Shown here one piece after another: positions 39,897 through 51,612 of a stretch of 64,000 nucleotides of DNA; the first letter of the stretch is position 1, and each line of letters begins with the position of its first letter. The notes beneath the pieces are model-generated. The model saw nothing but the letters and a program-made list of their open reading frames with translations, was not told the origin of the DNA and made no database searches. Position numbers and translations under genes: made by a program. Origin of the DNA: Hericium rajendrae (taxonomy: Eukaryota > Basidiomycota > Agaricomycetes > Russulales > Hericiaceae); assembly GCA_033439255.1 (NCBI GenBank), contig CM065881.1, forward strand, positions 3,038,001 through 3,102,000. Direction: 5' to 3'.

Positions 39897-41438
39897 ATGT
39901 ACCCTTCTTATCATCAGAGAAATGCAGCTGCCTCAGAGTCGGATTATCCGACTCCATGTAGGGACGACGAGAACGCAGATTATAGTGGTTGGGTCGAGCT
40001 GGACCACACCGTTGAGAGCTTTTCTAACGATGGCTGTTTTGTACCAGGGGATCTCGAACCAAGTGGTCAGAGCGATGGCGCCCTCTGGAACTATGGCCCT
40101 GGCATGGCGGTGAGCATATTTCAGACTCGCTGGGTTTGAGTTGCACTGCTTACTGTTGTCACCATATCCGGTCAGGCCATTCCAGCCCAACAATACTTTG
40201 ATCCCTTCAGCAGCGGCGCCTCCGCTGGCGCTGCCCAGCTATTCTTCCCTGAGACGGAAACCCGCTCTCTTTCCTATGCAACCAGCACTCAGGAATCACC
40301 TACGCCCGTCTTGTCGTCCTCGCGTTTCGGTGGATATCACCTACCCGTGGCCGGCTTGAAAGGAAGGACTTTGCACTTCTATGATCAGGATCAGTACACT
40401 AGCATCAACGATACAACGCAGCTCGGCCCCTACCTTCAACTGACCGACTTCGGTACCAGAGGCCAGCTGTATGCTCAGCCTTCGTCCACCGGCGCTGTCA
40501 GGTCGCAAGATCAGCTCCTTGTCGACCCAACAATACTCCATGATAACTCGATACTGGCCTACCCGCCTGCGTTTCAGTTGCCGACATCATTGCCCGCCCA
40601 AGCGCATTCGCAAATTCTGCAGATGCCCTTGCTGGATCACGCCTCCGGAACCTCAGCAACATCGCTCTCCCCCGTCACGCCGACATTGTCCAGTCCGCCG
40701 ACTCTGGGCACGATAGTCAAGATCAACGTCCCACCGTTCCGCCCGGAGACCGAGGAGCCGCAGCCCGTGGACACTTGCCAATCGTCATTGGCGAAGGCAG
40801 GCAAGAAGCGTAAAGTTGACAGTACAGGCATCGTCGACCACAGCTATGATGACGCTGCTCCGAGCAGTACAGATATTGGTCTTCGATCGGCTAAGCGATC
40901 GAGGACATCAACGTCCAGGGCCGAGACGACTGTCGAGGCCCTATACGCAAACACTGTAGACTCCAAGGCCTCCAGCTACAGCGGCCATAGCCCTGCTAGC
41001 TCTGCCGCTGGAGATCTACATGTTTCCGTCACGGGGCCTAGTAATGGTCCGCTCGTGACACCCGGAGCTAGAAGACGGGAGGAGCTGACTTTGGAACAGT
41101 GGATACAGTGGCTGCGGAGCTTGAAGAACAAAGATCTTAAGGCCATCCTGATAAGGACCGAGAAGATCTCTGGTGAAGACAAGTCGAAGTGCTGCTGGGA
41201 AGGGTGCACCAACAGGCCTAGGAAACGTCCCTGGGACGTTTTGAGGCACATAAGAACAGAACACCTCGAGCAGTACGCGATGTGCGACATATGCCACAAG
41301 GTATACAAGCGCGAGGACTCTAAGAGACGACATATGAGGACAGAACACCCTCAGCAGTATGTGGCCTCCATGATCGGCAATAGTCAGAGAGGAGACGGTA
41401 GATGTCGGCGAGGAGTACCCAAAGCAAACAGAGGTTGA
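39897..41438 (+). CDS. C2H2 zinc-finger protein, family A copy 3
   Basis: Two exons (39897-40109, 40176-41438) give 491 residues. The start MYPSYHQRNAAASESD is echoed in copy 4. The family motif is SRFGGYHLPVAGLKG near residue 122. A basic patch KAGKKRKVDS and AKRSRTSTSRAET resemble nuclear localisation signals. The C-terminal fingers, about residues 410-462, are CCWEGC...RHIRTEH (Cx4C, Hx4H) and CDICHK...RRHMRTEH (Cx2C, Hx4H), both intact. It is inferred to be a transcription factor. It lacks two small N-terminal exons seen in copy 1, and the middle regions of the two hardly align, so divergence is old. Confidence 0.78.
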
Positions 41439-42030
41439 GGCGGACGACGATGAGAGGTAAATTGAAAAGGCAGTGGATGCAAGTCATAGAGTAGATGAGC
41501 AAGTATAGTCTGAGGTGACACGGGGGTAATGAATGAACGATACCTATTTTATCTTTCGACTTTTTGGCCCTTATATATTCATCGTCGTATTCGCGCGTGT
41601 CCTTGTTGTCTCGTGTCTCCTTATCGATGATCATCGTAATGCTATTCGTTATTGCCCTTTCGTCCTTTACAACGTGTTGACTCTTCCATGGGCAAGCTCT
41701 GCAGTGTTATCTGCTGAACTGTCCTGGCGTCTGGTCTGGACTCAAAAGGCATGATCCTGGAAAGAAGAGATACGATAGAAGCTCACCATCGATTCCCGAC
41801 TAACATACAGTTATTATCTTCAGCAAGAATGACGGACCGTCGTCCGAAATAGCAGCCTCTAGTAAGGAGCGTGCCATCATGGGCGATGGGGAAACTAAAC
41901 TGGAGACTTGAGTTGTCAATTGCCGTGCTCGCAGCCCGAGCGGCGAGCGGGATCCCGACATCGGGACATCACGTGAACCCCGCCAATCTAATCTCTTCTG
42001 CGACGCGCGCCTCTCCTAGTTCTCATCATC
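41439..42030. other. 3' flank of C2H2 copy 3 and ZNHIT2 promoter
   Basis: At 41530-41650 lies the shared family 3' flank (TTGTCTCGTGTCTCCTTATCG). The ZNHIT2-like gene starts at 42031. Confidence 0.45.
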
Positions 42031-43561
42031 ATGGCAGAACCGTCCACCACCCCGACGATCCTCACGCCAGGCCAGGCGCAACCAAGCGAGCCCGCCGACA
42101 AGACCCCCTGCGGGATGTACGCTCTTCCTCCTTTCACAGAGCGGAGACCGACGACTGACTGCGCAATAGATGCCACCGCCAGTTCGCGCGGTACACCTGC
42201 CCGCGGTGCAACCTCCAGTACTGCTCGCTGCCCTGCTTCCGCTCGGAGGTGCGTATCCCTCCATAACTATAACTCAAGCCGAAGTGAACTGAACTGGTGA
42301 GCAGAAACACGCGCAGTGCTCCGAACCATTCTACCGCAAGGAGCTCGAGACTGACATCCGCGCCGCGCCGACCGAGGCGGCAGAGGAGCGCACGCGCATG
42401 ATGGACCTCCTGAAGCGCTTCGAGGAAGACACGCTCGAAGACCCGTTCGCGGACATCAATGAGCTCGAGGAAGACGAAGACGAGCTGGAGCGCCGCCTAG
42501 GCGGCATGAATCTCGGTGCGCCGCCTCACTCACATAGCTTCCATCGTGCTAAAGGCCAGCAGAGGACGCCTCGTACGACCAGATCTGGGGCGCGCTCACG
42601 CCCGCCGAGCGCGAGCGGTTCACAAAGGCGCTGAACGACCCGACGTCGGAGCTCGCGCAGACGCTGCTCGCGAGCCAGGAGCCCGTCGCGCCGTGGTGGG
42701 AGGCACCGGTGGATCTCCCTTCCGAAGACGAAAGCAGTGCACAAGGTCGCGCGCCGTGGAAGAAATATGGCCGCAGGCCTGAGTTAATGGTAATCCCGCC
42801 GTCGCTCGCGCAGCCCGCGGGCCATGCCGACGAGTTCCCGCTCGCGCACAACCTCGTCGCGATCCTGTGCGTGTTTAAGAGGAGCGTTTATGTACGATTA
42901 TGATCATTGACTATCCACAGGCTCGCGTATGCGTACATGACCCGCCGTCTCGGTGCCTCGCCGCTCTCGAGCCTCGTGCCCGCCGATCCCGACGCAGCCG
43001 AGGCACTAGCAACCATCGCGCGCCTTGTGCCCTTCCTCGCCGATAAGCGGTCAAAAACGCGATTTGAGAGTGTGCATGCCGTAGTGACCGATGTCTGGTC
43101 GCGCTGCGAACCCGTGCGTCTACACTCTCCGCAAAGTAATAAGCCATAATGAGCTCAACTTCATACAGGGTACGATGAACTCCCAGCTACTCGCCGTCCT
43201 CCTGCGCGACGTGGCGATGCTGCTCCGCCAGGAACGCGTGACCGTCGTTTCCGACACAACAACGGGCGATACGCACGCCGCGATGACGCTGGGCGCGCTG
43301 TCCGACTTGCACGCGGTGTTCGCGCAGGACACGCGCCAAGCGCACGTCGTGGCAAAGCTGCGCTTCTACGCCGCGCAGGTGCTGCACGCGCCCCCGGAGC
43401 TCGTCGCGCTGCTCATCGCGGAGACACGGTCGAAGGCGGCGCGAGTCGAGGAGGAAGCGGAGGCCACGGCGAGCGGCGCCGGGGAGGTGGAGAGGGTAGG
43501 TGGGCAAAAGGATGCTGGCGGGGATACAGAGCCGAAGAAGCTGATCACAGAAGTGAGCTGA
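42031..43561 (+). CDS. HIT-type zinc-finger protein, ZNHIT2-like
   Basis: Six exons (42031-42116, 42170-42248, 42305-42515, 42563-42866, 42921-43113, 43169-43561) give 421 residues. The zinc finger spans residues 27-60: CGICHRQFARYTCPRCNLQY then CSLPCFRSEKHAQC, a full HIT-type Cys/His set. An acidic linker and a helical C-terminal region with a conserved PWWEAP stretch follow, as in ZNHIT2 proteins, which bind RUVBL1/RUVBL2 and help assemble complexes such as U5 snRNP through R2TP. All phases close. The far C-terminus is Glu/Ala-rich. Assignment to ZNHIT2 rather than another HIT protein rests on length and architecture. Confidence 0.82.
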
Positions 43562-45519
43562 GGGACTTCGGTGCGGTTCTCTCCCTTGCAGTTATACACG
43601 TCCCACGCGTCCATGGGCTTGGCAGATCGTAGATCTGGGCCAGCACGGTGTTCTCGGTGTTCCTGGCATTGGAGAAGCAAGGCACGGGGCATCTACGCCT
43701 GTCGCGCGGGGGCCGTGCTTTCTGTGTTGGTGTCGCGCGCAGGGTTGGTGAGGGGGATTTGTTGGTGGGGACCGTCGCGGTTGTGCTCAGTGCCTGCCAA
43801 ACATCGCCGTCGCGTTGCATGCGACGCTGCCCGTCTCTTGGGTGCTCATAGACCGGTTACTTTCAGGGTATTAGCTGAGGTTGGCTTGAGGGAGGTTTTT
43901 CCATGTATCAGTTCATCGAATTTCCGATCAATACAGCATATTTTTTCGTGGCCTCGACGGGACATGATCGACTGGTGGTGCAGTATACCAGGCGCAAATT
44001 GGGCGTTGGACATCATGATACGGTGTATTTATATCTGTCGCCCGCGACTGGTGCAGTTCATATCCCCAGCGTTCGAGTTGCAGTGACCTGTCGCGCGCTG
44101 GGATTAGTGGGGACCTTCGCGGTCGATATCACGATGCTTGCATCATGAGCCTGCATTGTGCAGACGCTGGACACTGGTTCCTGCGCATTACAGAATGTCC
44201 ATGAAGGGGTCAATGTGTTCTGATAGTAGAGGAAGGTCATCTATTTCTTGACAGGAGCGGTGGCGCTCTCATCAGTACGAGGAACGGTTCCATGTTGTGG
44301 ATATAAGTGCTGCACGAAAGTTGGTCCGAGGGGACCTCCGCAGTGGATCCGAAAAAGCAGACTGGTGATTGGTCTGTCCCGATGGAAGGCCAGCGTTAAT
44401 ATTGTTGATAGGATTCTCACCTCAATTTCTCGTACAAGCCTTGGTACAAGCCCACCGAAAAAGCGGAGTGACCGTGCAGTCTCATATCTATTCGGTCCAT
44501 TGAACGCTGCGTGTTGTCGTTTGAAACCAAGACCGCTCTGTTCATTTCCATCGTTTCACGTCGCGCGTTGGTGCCTTCCCATTACAGGGTACTTGTCGAG
44601 CAGCATGCGTGCCTTCCGTATGCTACTCATCGAGAGTTTGACGACGTCACATAAATTTACCGCACTCGATCTGGGGCTTTCCAGACTGGCAGCTCAGGGC
44701 TGTAGATGTGGTGCAGTTGCAATTTGAATAAGTGTGGAAACCGGCATGCGCGCGGGGACCTTCGCAGTGTATGTCTTCCCATGTCAATTGCATTGTGGAC
44801 GGCATGTGTGGTATAGGCCCAGGCCGTCCAACGTTGCAAGACAAGCATTCCGTCCTAGAAGGATGCTTGCTTTAAGTTAGACTGACGGTGAGTAGTCTAG
44901 TGGCCTGCTACTCCAGAGATTACAAGCTCGAAAAATGACACAGAGGGGCGCATCGCCAAGCTGCGTATGTTTTATTTTGTTGGGTATCTGCCTCCGCGGC
45001 CAGTTCCAAGCGGGGTTACGTGGTGAACGGAGGCTCGTGATTGGCTGACGATGACCGAGAGGGTCCTCGCCCAACCGGACGGCTCCCGTGGAGATAGAAT
45101 GCGGTTTTGCCGCCTCTCCTCCACGTCTCCTAGGTTCGATTCGCCATCCCATTCAAAGCCCTACAGAACGATGCGAGACACGGGTCGGGTCCGCATGCAT
45201 CCATGGCGTTGTGCCATCGCGGCCATCGTGCCTGCAGCCCGGCTGTCCGGGTCGGGCTGAGGGCAGAACGGTTTAAAGATGACGGAGGACCGCACCAGTC
45301 ATGGTGGTTCACCATCATCGACGGGGCCCCTCCCGGCCAAATCTCTCCAAGGCCTTCCTGTTTGCCCCTCGCTCACCATCCCCCCGCCTTTACGTTCGAC
45401 CTTCCCAGTCTTTGGCCCTTTTCCGCCCAACGACATAAATCAGGCAGAAGACTTCGGGTCAAGACATCCCATCGCGGCATCCCATCGCTCCCGAGTCCGA
45501 AAGAGGCTGACCGACCACC
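43562..45519. other. Long non-coding stretch with repeated short motifs
   Basis: About 2 kb without a gene. The phrase GGGGACCTTCGC or near variants recurs near 43763, 44112, 44325 and 44752, and the sequence has a degenerate, satellite-like texture. The last 400 bp is the promoter region of the ZIP gene. Confidence 0.4.
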
Positions 45520-46967
45520 ATGTCTGATACCTCCTCGCTCCCGAGTGCGACGCCCTCCGCCGATTCCACATCCGATGACTCGCTCAACTGCGACGGCGGT
45601 GGCGGATCCGACACCCTCCTGGGCCTGCGCGTTGCCTCCATCTTCATCATCTGGTTCGGCGGCACATGCGGAGCCCTCTTCCCCGTCCTCGCAAAGCGCA
45701 CCTCCTGGCTCCACGTCCCCCACGCGGTCTTCGAGTATGTGTTCTTTTTCGTTTACGTTCGTTCGATGGAATGCTCATCGGATGCGGGCATGCAGCTTCG
45801 CAAAATATTTCGGATCGGGTGTCATCGTGCGTATCGCAAATCTTGACATACCGATCGTCACTCACGGGATTGCAGATCGCGACCGCGTTCATCCATCTCC
45901 TCTCCCCCGCCCTCGACGAGCTTGGCTCGCCATGCCTTGCCCCAGCCTGGCAAGAATACGTGCGTGCTTCCCTCTCACTCTCCTATCTCGCAGCCGAGTG
46001 ACGTGCTTCCTCCCCATCCCTCTCCTAATGGACGGGTCTGCAGCCATACGCACTTGCATTCACACTCGGCTCCATCTACTTCATCTTCATCGTCGAGCTC
46101 CTCGCACATCGCATCGGCACCGCCAAGCTAGAGAAGCTCGGTGTCTCGCACGGTGCGCACCATGATCTCATCCCGCGCCCGCACCCCTGACCAAAATTCC
46201 CCGAGCAGACCCGCACGGCCACAACGTGGGCAGCCACTCCGCGCACGGGCCCGAGAACAGCACCCGCGATCGCGAGATCGCGGAGGTGCAGACGAAGGAG
46301 AAGGACAGCCTCGACATCGAAAAGTCGAGTACGGACGAGGACTCGTCGCTGCACAGCGGCGCGGGCGACTCGCCCGTCGCGCAGGTCATCGGGATCGGGA
46401 TTCTGGAGTTTGGCGTCGTGCTGCACAGGTGGGGTTGACATTTGATTTTTATCCTAATCGGGCCTGGCTGACACGGTGCAGTGTCCTGATTGGCTTGACC
46501 CTCGCGGTCGATGAAGACTTCAAGACGCTCTTCGTCGTGCTCGTCTTCCATCGTGAGTTTTAGTGTTCCGATTATCTCCACGCCGCTGATCTGATCCCCG
46601 CGCAGAAACATTCGAAGGCCTCGGTCTCGGCTCCCGCCTCGCGTACATCGCCCTCCCGCGCCGGTTCAACTACATCCCCATCGCCGCTGCGCTGCTCTAC
46701 GGCATCACGACGCCGCTCGGCATCGCGATCGGGCTCGGCGTGCGCTCGACGTACAACCCGGGGAGCACCAAGGCGAGCCTCGTCTCGGGCATCCTCGACG
46801 CGCTCAGCGCGGGCATCCTCATCTACACGGGCCTCGTCGAGCTCATGGCGCACGAGTTTTTGTTCAACCGCGAGATGCGCGAGGCGAGCACGGGCAAGCT
46901 GCTCTACGCGCTCGCGTGCATGTGCTTCGGGTGCGGGCTCATGGCGCTGCTCGGCAAGTGGGCGTAA
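45520..46967 (+). CDS. ZIP-family zinc transporter (Zrt1/Zrt2-like)
   Basis: Seven exons (45520-45734, 45796-45826, 45876-45959, 46044-46152, 46209-46428, 46482-46552, 46606-46967) give 363 residues, normal for fungal ZIPs. It shows eight hydrophobic segments; a short His-rich loop (DPHGHNVGSHSAHG) between TM3 and TM4; the TM4 signature HSVLIGLTLAVDEDF; and TM5 HQTFEGLGLGSRL, with the metal-site His and Glu residues. The C-terminus ALLGKWA is typical. It imports Zn2+ across the plasma membrane. A 31-nt exon is present. No zinc-response element could be assigned by eye. Confidence 0.93.
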
Positions 46968-48058
46968 GTGCGTGCTGTGGATAGGACACTAGGTGTGTGG
47001 CGGGAGGGACATTTGTAGCCTTGGCCTTAGACGCGATGCGGTGTACGATTCGCTTGGTTAGCAGTGCTATTATTGCACGTACAGTACAGTTAGTGGTATC
47101 GATGCGTCGGATCCGCAGCACCTACACTTCTTTTGGGTTTGGGAGTGTATGTTCGGCTGTGTAATGCAATTCATGTCTCCAGCAGTAATCGTTCCTGTTG
47201 CGTTTGGAAGCGCAGCGTGTCTGGTTGGTGGGATAGGCTTCGCTTGGTCGCGCTCAGCAACATAAGCTGGTGGCGCAGTGTGCACGAGTTGGTTGAACGT
47301 CATGGTCCAAGTCGGACCGCTGCTTTTCCCGCTTGTGCGGAGCGAGACCCAATTCTTACCGCGGACTGTCGCCCGGCGACAATTTGCGTTCCGAGACAGG
47401 TAGCGGAGTATCCGTGTCTGGAGCTTTAGTTATTGCCTGCAACAGGCTACGGTACGGACTGGGCTGTGGAATTCGACTGACCGTCGTTTTATCGAGGCAT
47501 AGACAGCTGCGACAACCTGCGAGCCAGAAACTGAGGAAGGGCAGTGAAATGTCCCTTTCTGTAACTCCGATTGTTCCTTGCAACAGTCAGTGGCATCGAT
47601 TGCGTTGTGGAATTCGACGAACCTTTGCAATGACTTATCGATAAAACTCATGGACTGCTGGCGAATTGTCGCCGGGAAATATCTTGCGATCCTAATCAGG
47701 GCACGGCATGTCTGTTTCCGTAGCAGCTGCTGTCGCCCTGCGACAGTCTGCGTACATGTTGGGTCGTGGAATCCGATGCATCTTGGCTTGCTCAGAGTTA
47801 CTAGTGCCTCTAATTGTTTTCCCAAGACAGCCTGTCGTACGAATTAGATGATGGAATGGCCTGCTGCTGCGTTGCGTGCTGAATGCTGTGATATCAAGCA
47901 GCTCGCGGTCAATAGGGAATTTTGTCAAAATATCAGGACAGCTACATTCGCTGGCGACTCAGACTCGTAGTATCATTAATGAAACCACTTTCCGTGAGTG
48001 ACTCGAGCACACGCCCGAGGTCCACATTCCATCAATCCCGCAGCGTGCAGCCCACTGC
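46968..48058. other. Convergent intergenic region with degenerate tandem repeat
   Basis: It separates the ZIP gene from the F-box gene, both ending here. Its main content is the degenerate tandem array at 47330-47900. Confidence 0.45.
47330..47900. repeat. Degenerate tandem repeat, about 140-160 bp period
   Basis: The anchor TGTGGAATTCGAC lies at 47465 and 47606, and a variant (CGTGGAATCCGAT) at 47765. Each is preceded by a GCAACAG or GCGACAG phrase and followed by a similar layout. Three to four units are recognisable, strongly diverged. There is no coding frame through the units. Confidence 0.5.
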
Positions 48059-49807
48059 CTACCGTGACCGGATCCGTACCTCCCCCACTAGCACCCGCAG
48101 CCTATCCACCATCGCAGAATCAAGCACCTCCTTCCGCACATCCACAAACTCGAGCACCTCAAGCCGCGGCGTGCGCGTCTCCAACCACTTCCGCAGCACG
48201 CCCACGCACCGCGCATCGCACTCCGGCCCGTCGACGCACAGCGCCCGCAGCGCAGGAAGCGGCGCGCGCGCCGCGGCCTGCATCATCCACGGCGTGTACA
48301 CGCTGAGCTCCTCCGCCGCGCGCATGCCCGCGAGGACGGGCGCCCAGTCCGGGCTGGTGTAGCGCAGCGCGTCGCGCACGCGGCGCGAGAGGCGCGGCGC
48401 GCGCAGGGCCGGGAGGTGCGTGAGCAGCGCGGCAAGCGCGGGCCATGCGGCCCAGTGCCCGCGCAGGTCGAAGTCCGGCGGGAGCTCGACGTGCAGGCGC
48501 GCTGTGCCCGCGGAGTCGGTGCCGTGCAGGTGGATGGTGTCGGCTGGGTCGGCCGGGCTGCTGGGGATGTCCGCGAGCGTGGTGATTTCCGCGAGGTTTG
48601 GGAGGCTCGCGAGGAGGGGCGGCGGGAGGACGAAGACGGTGGTGTGCAGCAGTGCGGTCGGCGGGACGACCAGGAACTGCAGGATGTGTGGGATGAGCGT
48701 GGGGAGGGCCATGTCGAGCTGGAAGTCGTCTCGTCCAGGCGGGTGGCGCAGCTCGAGCGTGTGCAGGGCGGGGAGCAGGATGCGCCGGGCGGGGTCGCGC
48801 GGCGGGGTGGGGTCATGCGGGCCGGCGTTGACGAGGCGCAAGGAGCGTAGGCGGCCGCTGCAGGAGTCTAGCACGTCGAGGAAGAGACTGAGAGAGGGAT
48901 GTACGTTCTCGTTTGTGATCGTGATCTCGGCCAGGTGCGCGAAGAGGGGGAGCGACCACGGCAGCGTCACACGGTGGAGTGTAAGGATCGTCAGCGCGGG
49001 GAGAATACTGTGCGATATGCTCGACGCGCGGCGGAGGTGGTCCTCGCTTGGAACGGGGTCTCTGAAAGGCGCATCGGTGTCCGGGTCCCGCAATGCTTCT
49101 AGCTCGAGCCCACGCAGAGCGGGAAGGGTGGGCGGAAAACGCCCGAGCATAGAGCCGAGAGCGTCGGGTAGCATAAAGAAAGCGAGACGGCTGATGCGCG
49201 TCGCGTGCTCGACGACAGGCTTCGTGACATCGCTCACGATGTAGTCGTGATAAGCCTTCTCCTTCTCGAGCCTGAGAGAGATGTCGAGGGGCGCGTTGCC
49301 CGTGCGCTCGATCGCGAGCGCAGTGAGCTTGCCCTTCTCGAGGTCGATTCGCGTCCAGAGCATTGGATCACCCACGGCAATGCAACGCCAGCGCCGGCAG
49401 ACGGCGCTCGCGGTCACGAGCTCGTAATTCGCGCGGATGGTGGATTTGTCCGCGTCGTGCGCGATGTGCCAGAGGATTTGCGAGAGTAGCTCGTTCGGCA
49501 GGTTGTGGATGGGAGTATGGGTATTTCGAAGATGCAGCAGGCGGAGGATCTCCGCTTGAAGAGCTGGGGCATCGTGAGGCGATTCGGAGGAGGGATACGA
49601 GGACAAGACATCTCGCAGAACTGTCTCCGAGGCCCAATCAAATCTGGAGACAACTAACGATCTGGTTAGATCTGCGACTCGTTCCTCCAGCTGATGGCGG
49701 GTCTGTGGTGGGTCCTCGTGTTGTTCGTGTGTCGATCCCCCATCGGCGACATGATCAGCAACATCGATGGGTTCAGCTGAAGCGCCTCTGTCATTCAGGA
49801 AATGCAC
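48059..49807 (-). CDS. F-box protein, basidiomycete type
   Basis: One open frame of about 580 residues. After an acidic N-terminus and a helical stretch, the F-box lies near residues 98-145: IHNLPNELLSQILWHIAHD, then SAVCRRWRCIAVGDPMLWTR. The remainder is Leu-rich, with spaced LRSLRLVNAG, LHTLELRHPP and LPALRALCVDG segments resembling irregular leucine-rich repeats. It is likely a substrate adaptor of an SCF ubiquitin ligase; the family is greatly expanded in Agaricomycetes. The true start is unresolved: the open frame begins without an ATG, and the nearest upstream ATG (about 49838) does not join in phase through an obvious intron. Confidence 0.75.
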   Translation of the reverse strand: MHFLNDRGASAEPIDVADHVADGGSTHEQHEDPPQTRHQLEERVADLTRSLVVSRFDWASETVLRDVLSSYPSSESPHDAPALQAEILRLLHLRNTHTPIHNLPNELLSQILWHIAHDADKSTIRANYELVTASAVCRRWRCIAVGDPMLWTRIDLEKGKLTALAIERTGNAPLDISLRLEKEKAYHDYIVSDVTKPVVEHATRISRLAFFMLPDALGSMLGRFPPTLPALRGLELEALRDPDTDAPFRDPVPSEDHLRRASSISHSILPALTILTLHRVTLPWSLPLFAHLAEITITNENVHPSLSLFLDVLDSCSGRLRSLRLVNAGPHDPTPPRDPARRILLPALHTLELRHPPGRDDFQLDMALPTLIPHILQFLVVPPTALLHTTVFVLPPPLLASLPNLAEITTLADIPSSPADPADTIHLHGTDSAGTARLHVELPPDFDLRGHWAAWPALAALLTHLPALRAPRLSRRVRDALRYTSPDWAPVLAGMRAAEELSVYTPWMMQAAARAPLPALRALCVDGPECDARCVGVLRKWLETRTPRLEVLEFVDVRKEVLDSAMVDRLRVLVGEVRIRSR

Positions 49808-50543
49808 AGTCTTGTGATGTAATGAGACCTACCATCCATGAAGGCGGATACCGACGTTTACCCAGTCAGCACTGAGGTCGTCGTGGAGTCCAGTTAGAGT
49901 GAATGCAAGTTGCTGGCACACGGGCTGCAACCTCCCACAAGCATTTCAAGCCGATAAGATAAGATGGAGAATAAGTACTTGTCCGGCGATCGTCGAGATC
50001 TCTCATTATCCGCACGCCGATCTCGATCGTGTTCAAGTTGGTCTCTGTGCTTCACCAAGTCCTCCGATTACAGGTCTCTGTTGCCCTTGCAGTGACTACG
50101 CAACATGTCATTATTTCAAATAGAGTGTATTTCACGAATCGAGGGTGAGCTTTTATTCTATGTTTCTCAACTCAAAATCATATCAATACGCAGCATAGAC
50201 CTTGCTAATCGATTATAACACCACGCTGTAGTCTTCGCTGCTGATCATATACAGAAGATAAATCATCCTCATGTTCTAGGTGATATCTTGAGAAAAGGTA
50301 ATGATGAATAGAATCCGAAAAAGTGCGATTGACATCGATCAAGAGACACGGGGGAACGGTGGTAGCGCGCACGAACGTCGAAATACAAGGACGAGCATAC
50401 GTGGATGGGACCTTTACAAAAGGTGAATAAGATATACGGCACAGTTATCGTCCTGTGGGTGCTCATGTGCTCCTGGTCGAGGTTTCTCCGTACCACAGCA
50501 CTCCGCCGCGGTTATCCACCGCCCTCCAAACGTTCGTCGACAT
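49808..50543. other. Intergenic stretch and 3' flank of C2H2 copy 4
   Basis: At 50260-50540 the reverse strand carries part of the family A 3' flank. No gene was found. Confidence 0.4.
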
Positions 50544-50936
50544 TCAATGATCATCGCCATCTACCTCTTCCTTCGTGGGGCCTATGATCTTCTTGCGTAC
50601 ATTCAATGTCTTCCCTCTCTCCACCTGGACCGCCATCAAGACCTCACGTTTCTGGGTGTGCTTGTCTTTCATATGCCTCGCCTTGAGGTCCTCGCGGCTG
50701 TATGTCTTATGACAGAAATCGCAGACAGCATATTGCTCGAGGTATGCTGCCCTTATATGCCGCACAACGTCCCACGGACGTTTCCTAGGCAGATTTGCGG
50801 TGGAGAAGTTTCTGACAACACGGGACGGCTTAACGTCGTCACCAAAAAGCTTGATATCGTGTCCGCCACATTGGGTCACATGATCCGACTCAGATGCAGG
50901 CATCTCTCTGCGAAAACACGAGGGATACATCGTCAT
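50544..50936 (-). CDS. Miniature C2H2 family A member (copy 4), internally deleted, one finger
   Basis: A single 130-residue frame from an ATG at 50936 (second ATG at 50930 aligns with the copy 3 start). The first 30 residues (MYPSCFRREMPASESD) parallel the copy 3 N-terminus, and residues 50-98 parallel its finger region (RKRPWDVVRHIRA, then CDFCHKTYSREDLKARHMKD). Everything between, about 360 residues including FGGYH, is missing. The finger 1 cysteines are gone and its second His is Tyr, so only finger 2 (Cx2C, Hx4H) can bind zinc. The frame is intact from ATG to stop and the promoter is well kept. It may be a small interfering protein of the family or a neutral remnant. Confidence 0.65.
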   Translation of the reverse strand: MTMYPSCFRREMPASESDHVTQCGGHDIKLFGDDVKPSRVVRNFSTANLPRKRPWDVVRHIRAAYLEQYAVCDFCHKTYSREDLKARHMKDKHTQKREVLMAVQVERGKTLNVRKKIIGPTKEEVDGDDH

Positions 50937-51019
50937 AAGACTAGTTGTATTAGGAAGGGGGGTGCAGGGTAGGTGAAGGTAAAAAGCAAATGATAGCAGT
51001 CCATGGAGTAAAGCACCTT

Positions 51020-51215
51020 CGCACTGCCCACATTATATGTATGGCCTCAAATGAGAGCATATGTATAGTGATCGCCACAATATCACCTCGTCATCTTCGT
51101 GCTCTTATTGCTCCCCATTGTGTCCACAGATATATACGGCGAGCTCGGGTCCCTCTGTTAGGGCGCTTGCGCTTTGACCCATCGGACGGGTACTGGCAGT
51201 TGCTTTACTCCTTAG
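51020..51215 (-). promoter_or_regulatory. Conserved TATA promoter of miniature C2H2 copy 4
   Basis: On the reverse strand in order: GGGTCAAAGCGCAAGCGC, GAGCTCGCC, CTGTGGACACAATGGGGAG, GAGCACGAAGATGACGAGG and GAGGCCATACATATAATGTG (51030-51049), about 100 bp before the ATG. It is nearly module-for-module the copy 3 promoter. Confidence 0.6.
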
Positions 51216-51612
51216 AAGTATGTCATGGTTCTGATTATGAGTTTCATTCTGATCTATGGCAAGAAGACGGGTCTTTCGTCAATGGGGATCAGGCTCTAGA
51301 GGAGAACGGCGAAAGCGACGAGGAGTGCGTGACATTTCCCCGCCTGTCGTTTGAGACGGTCGGCAGAGTGCCTTTCTTCATCTTGCGGCTCTATTGTTCT
51401 TCGCGGTCCTGTCGAATATCTGGTATGGTTCATGAATTCTATCTCCGTTCTGAGCTTCCAAAGTTCGTGGAACCACGCACTCGGGAGATAGACCCGCTCG
51501 GTGTTGTGGCGCCCGATCATGATCGAGACCCGACTCGATCCAGCTCATCCTCAAGCTCTGCCTACTACGAGTACTGTGGCCACAAACCAGAAATTCTTCC
51601 GGAAAACGGCAT

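Noticed and set aside
48283-49244. Long plus-strand frames opposite the F-box gene
   Set aside because: They are antisense shadows in GC-rich sequence with biased Arg/Gly/Ser content; the minus strand carries the F-box.
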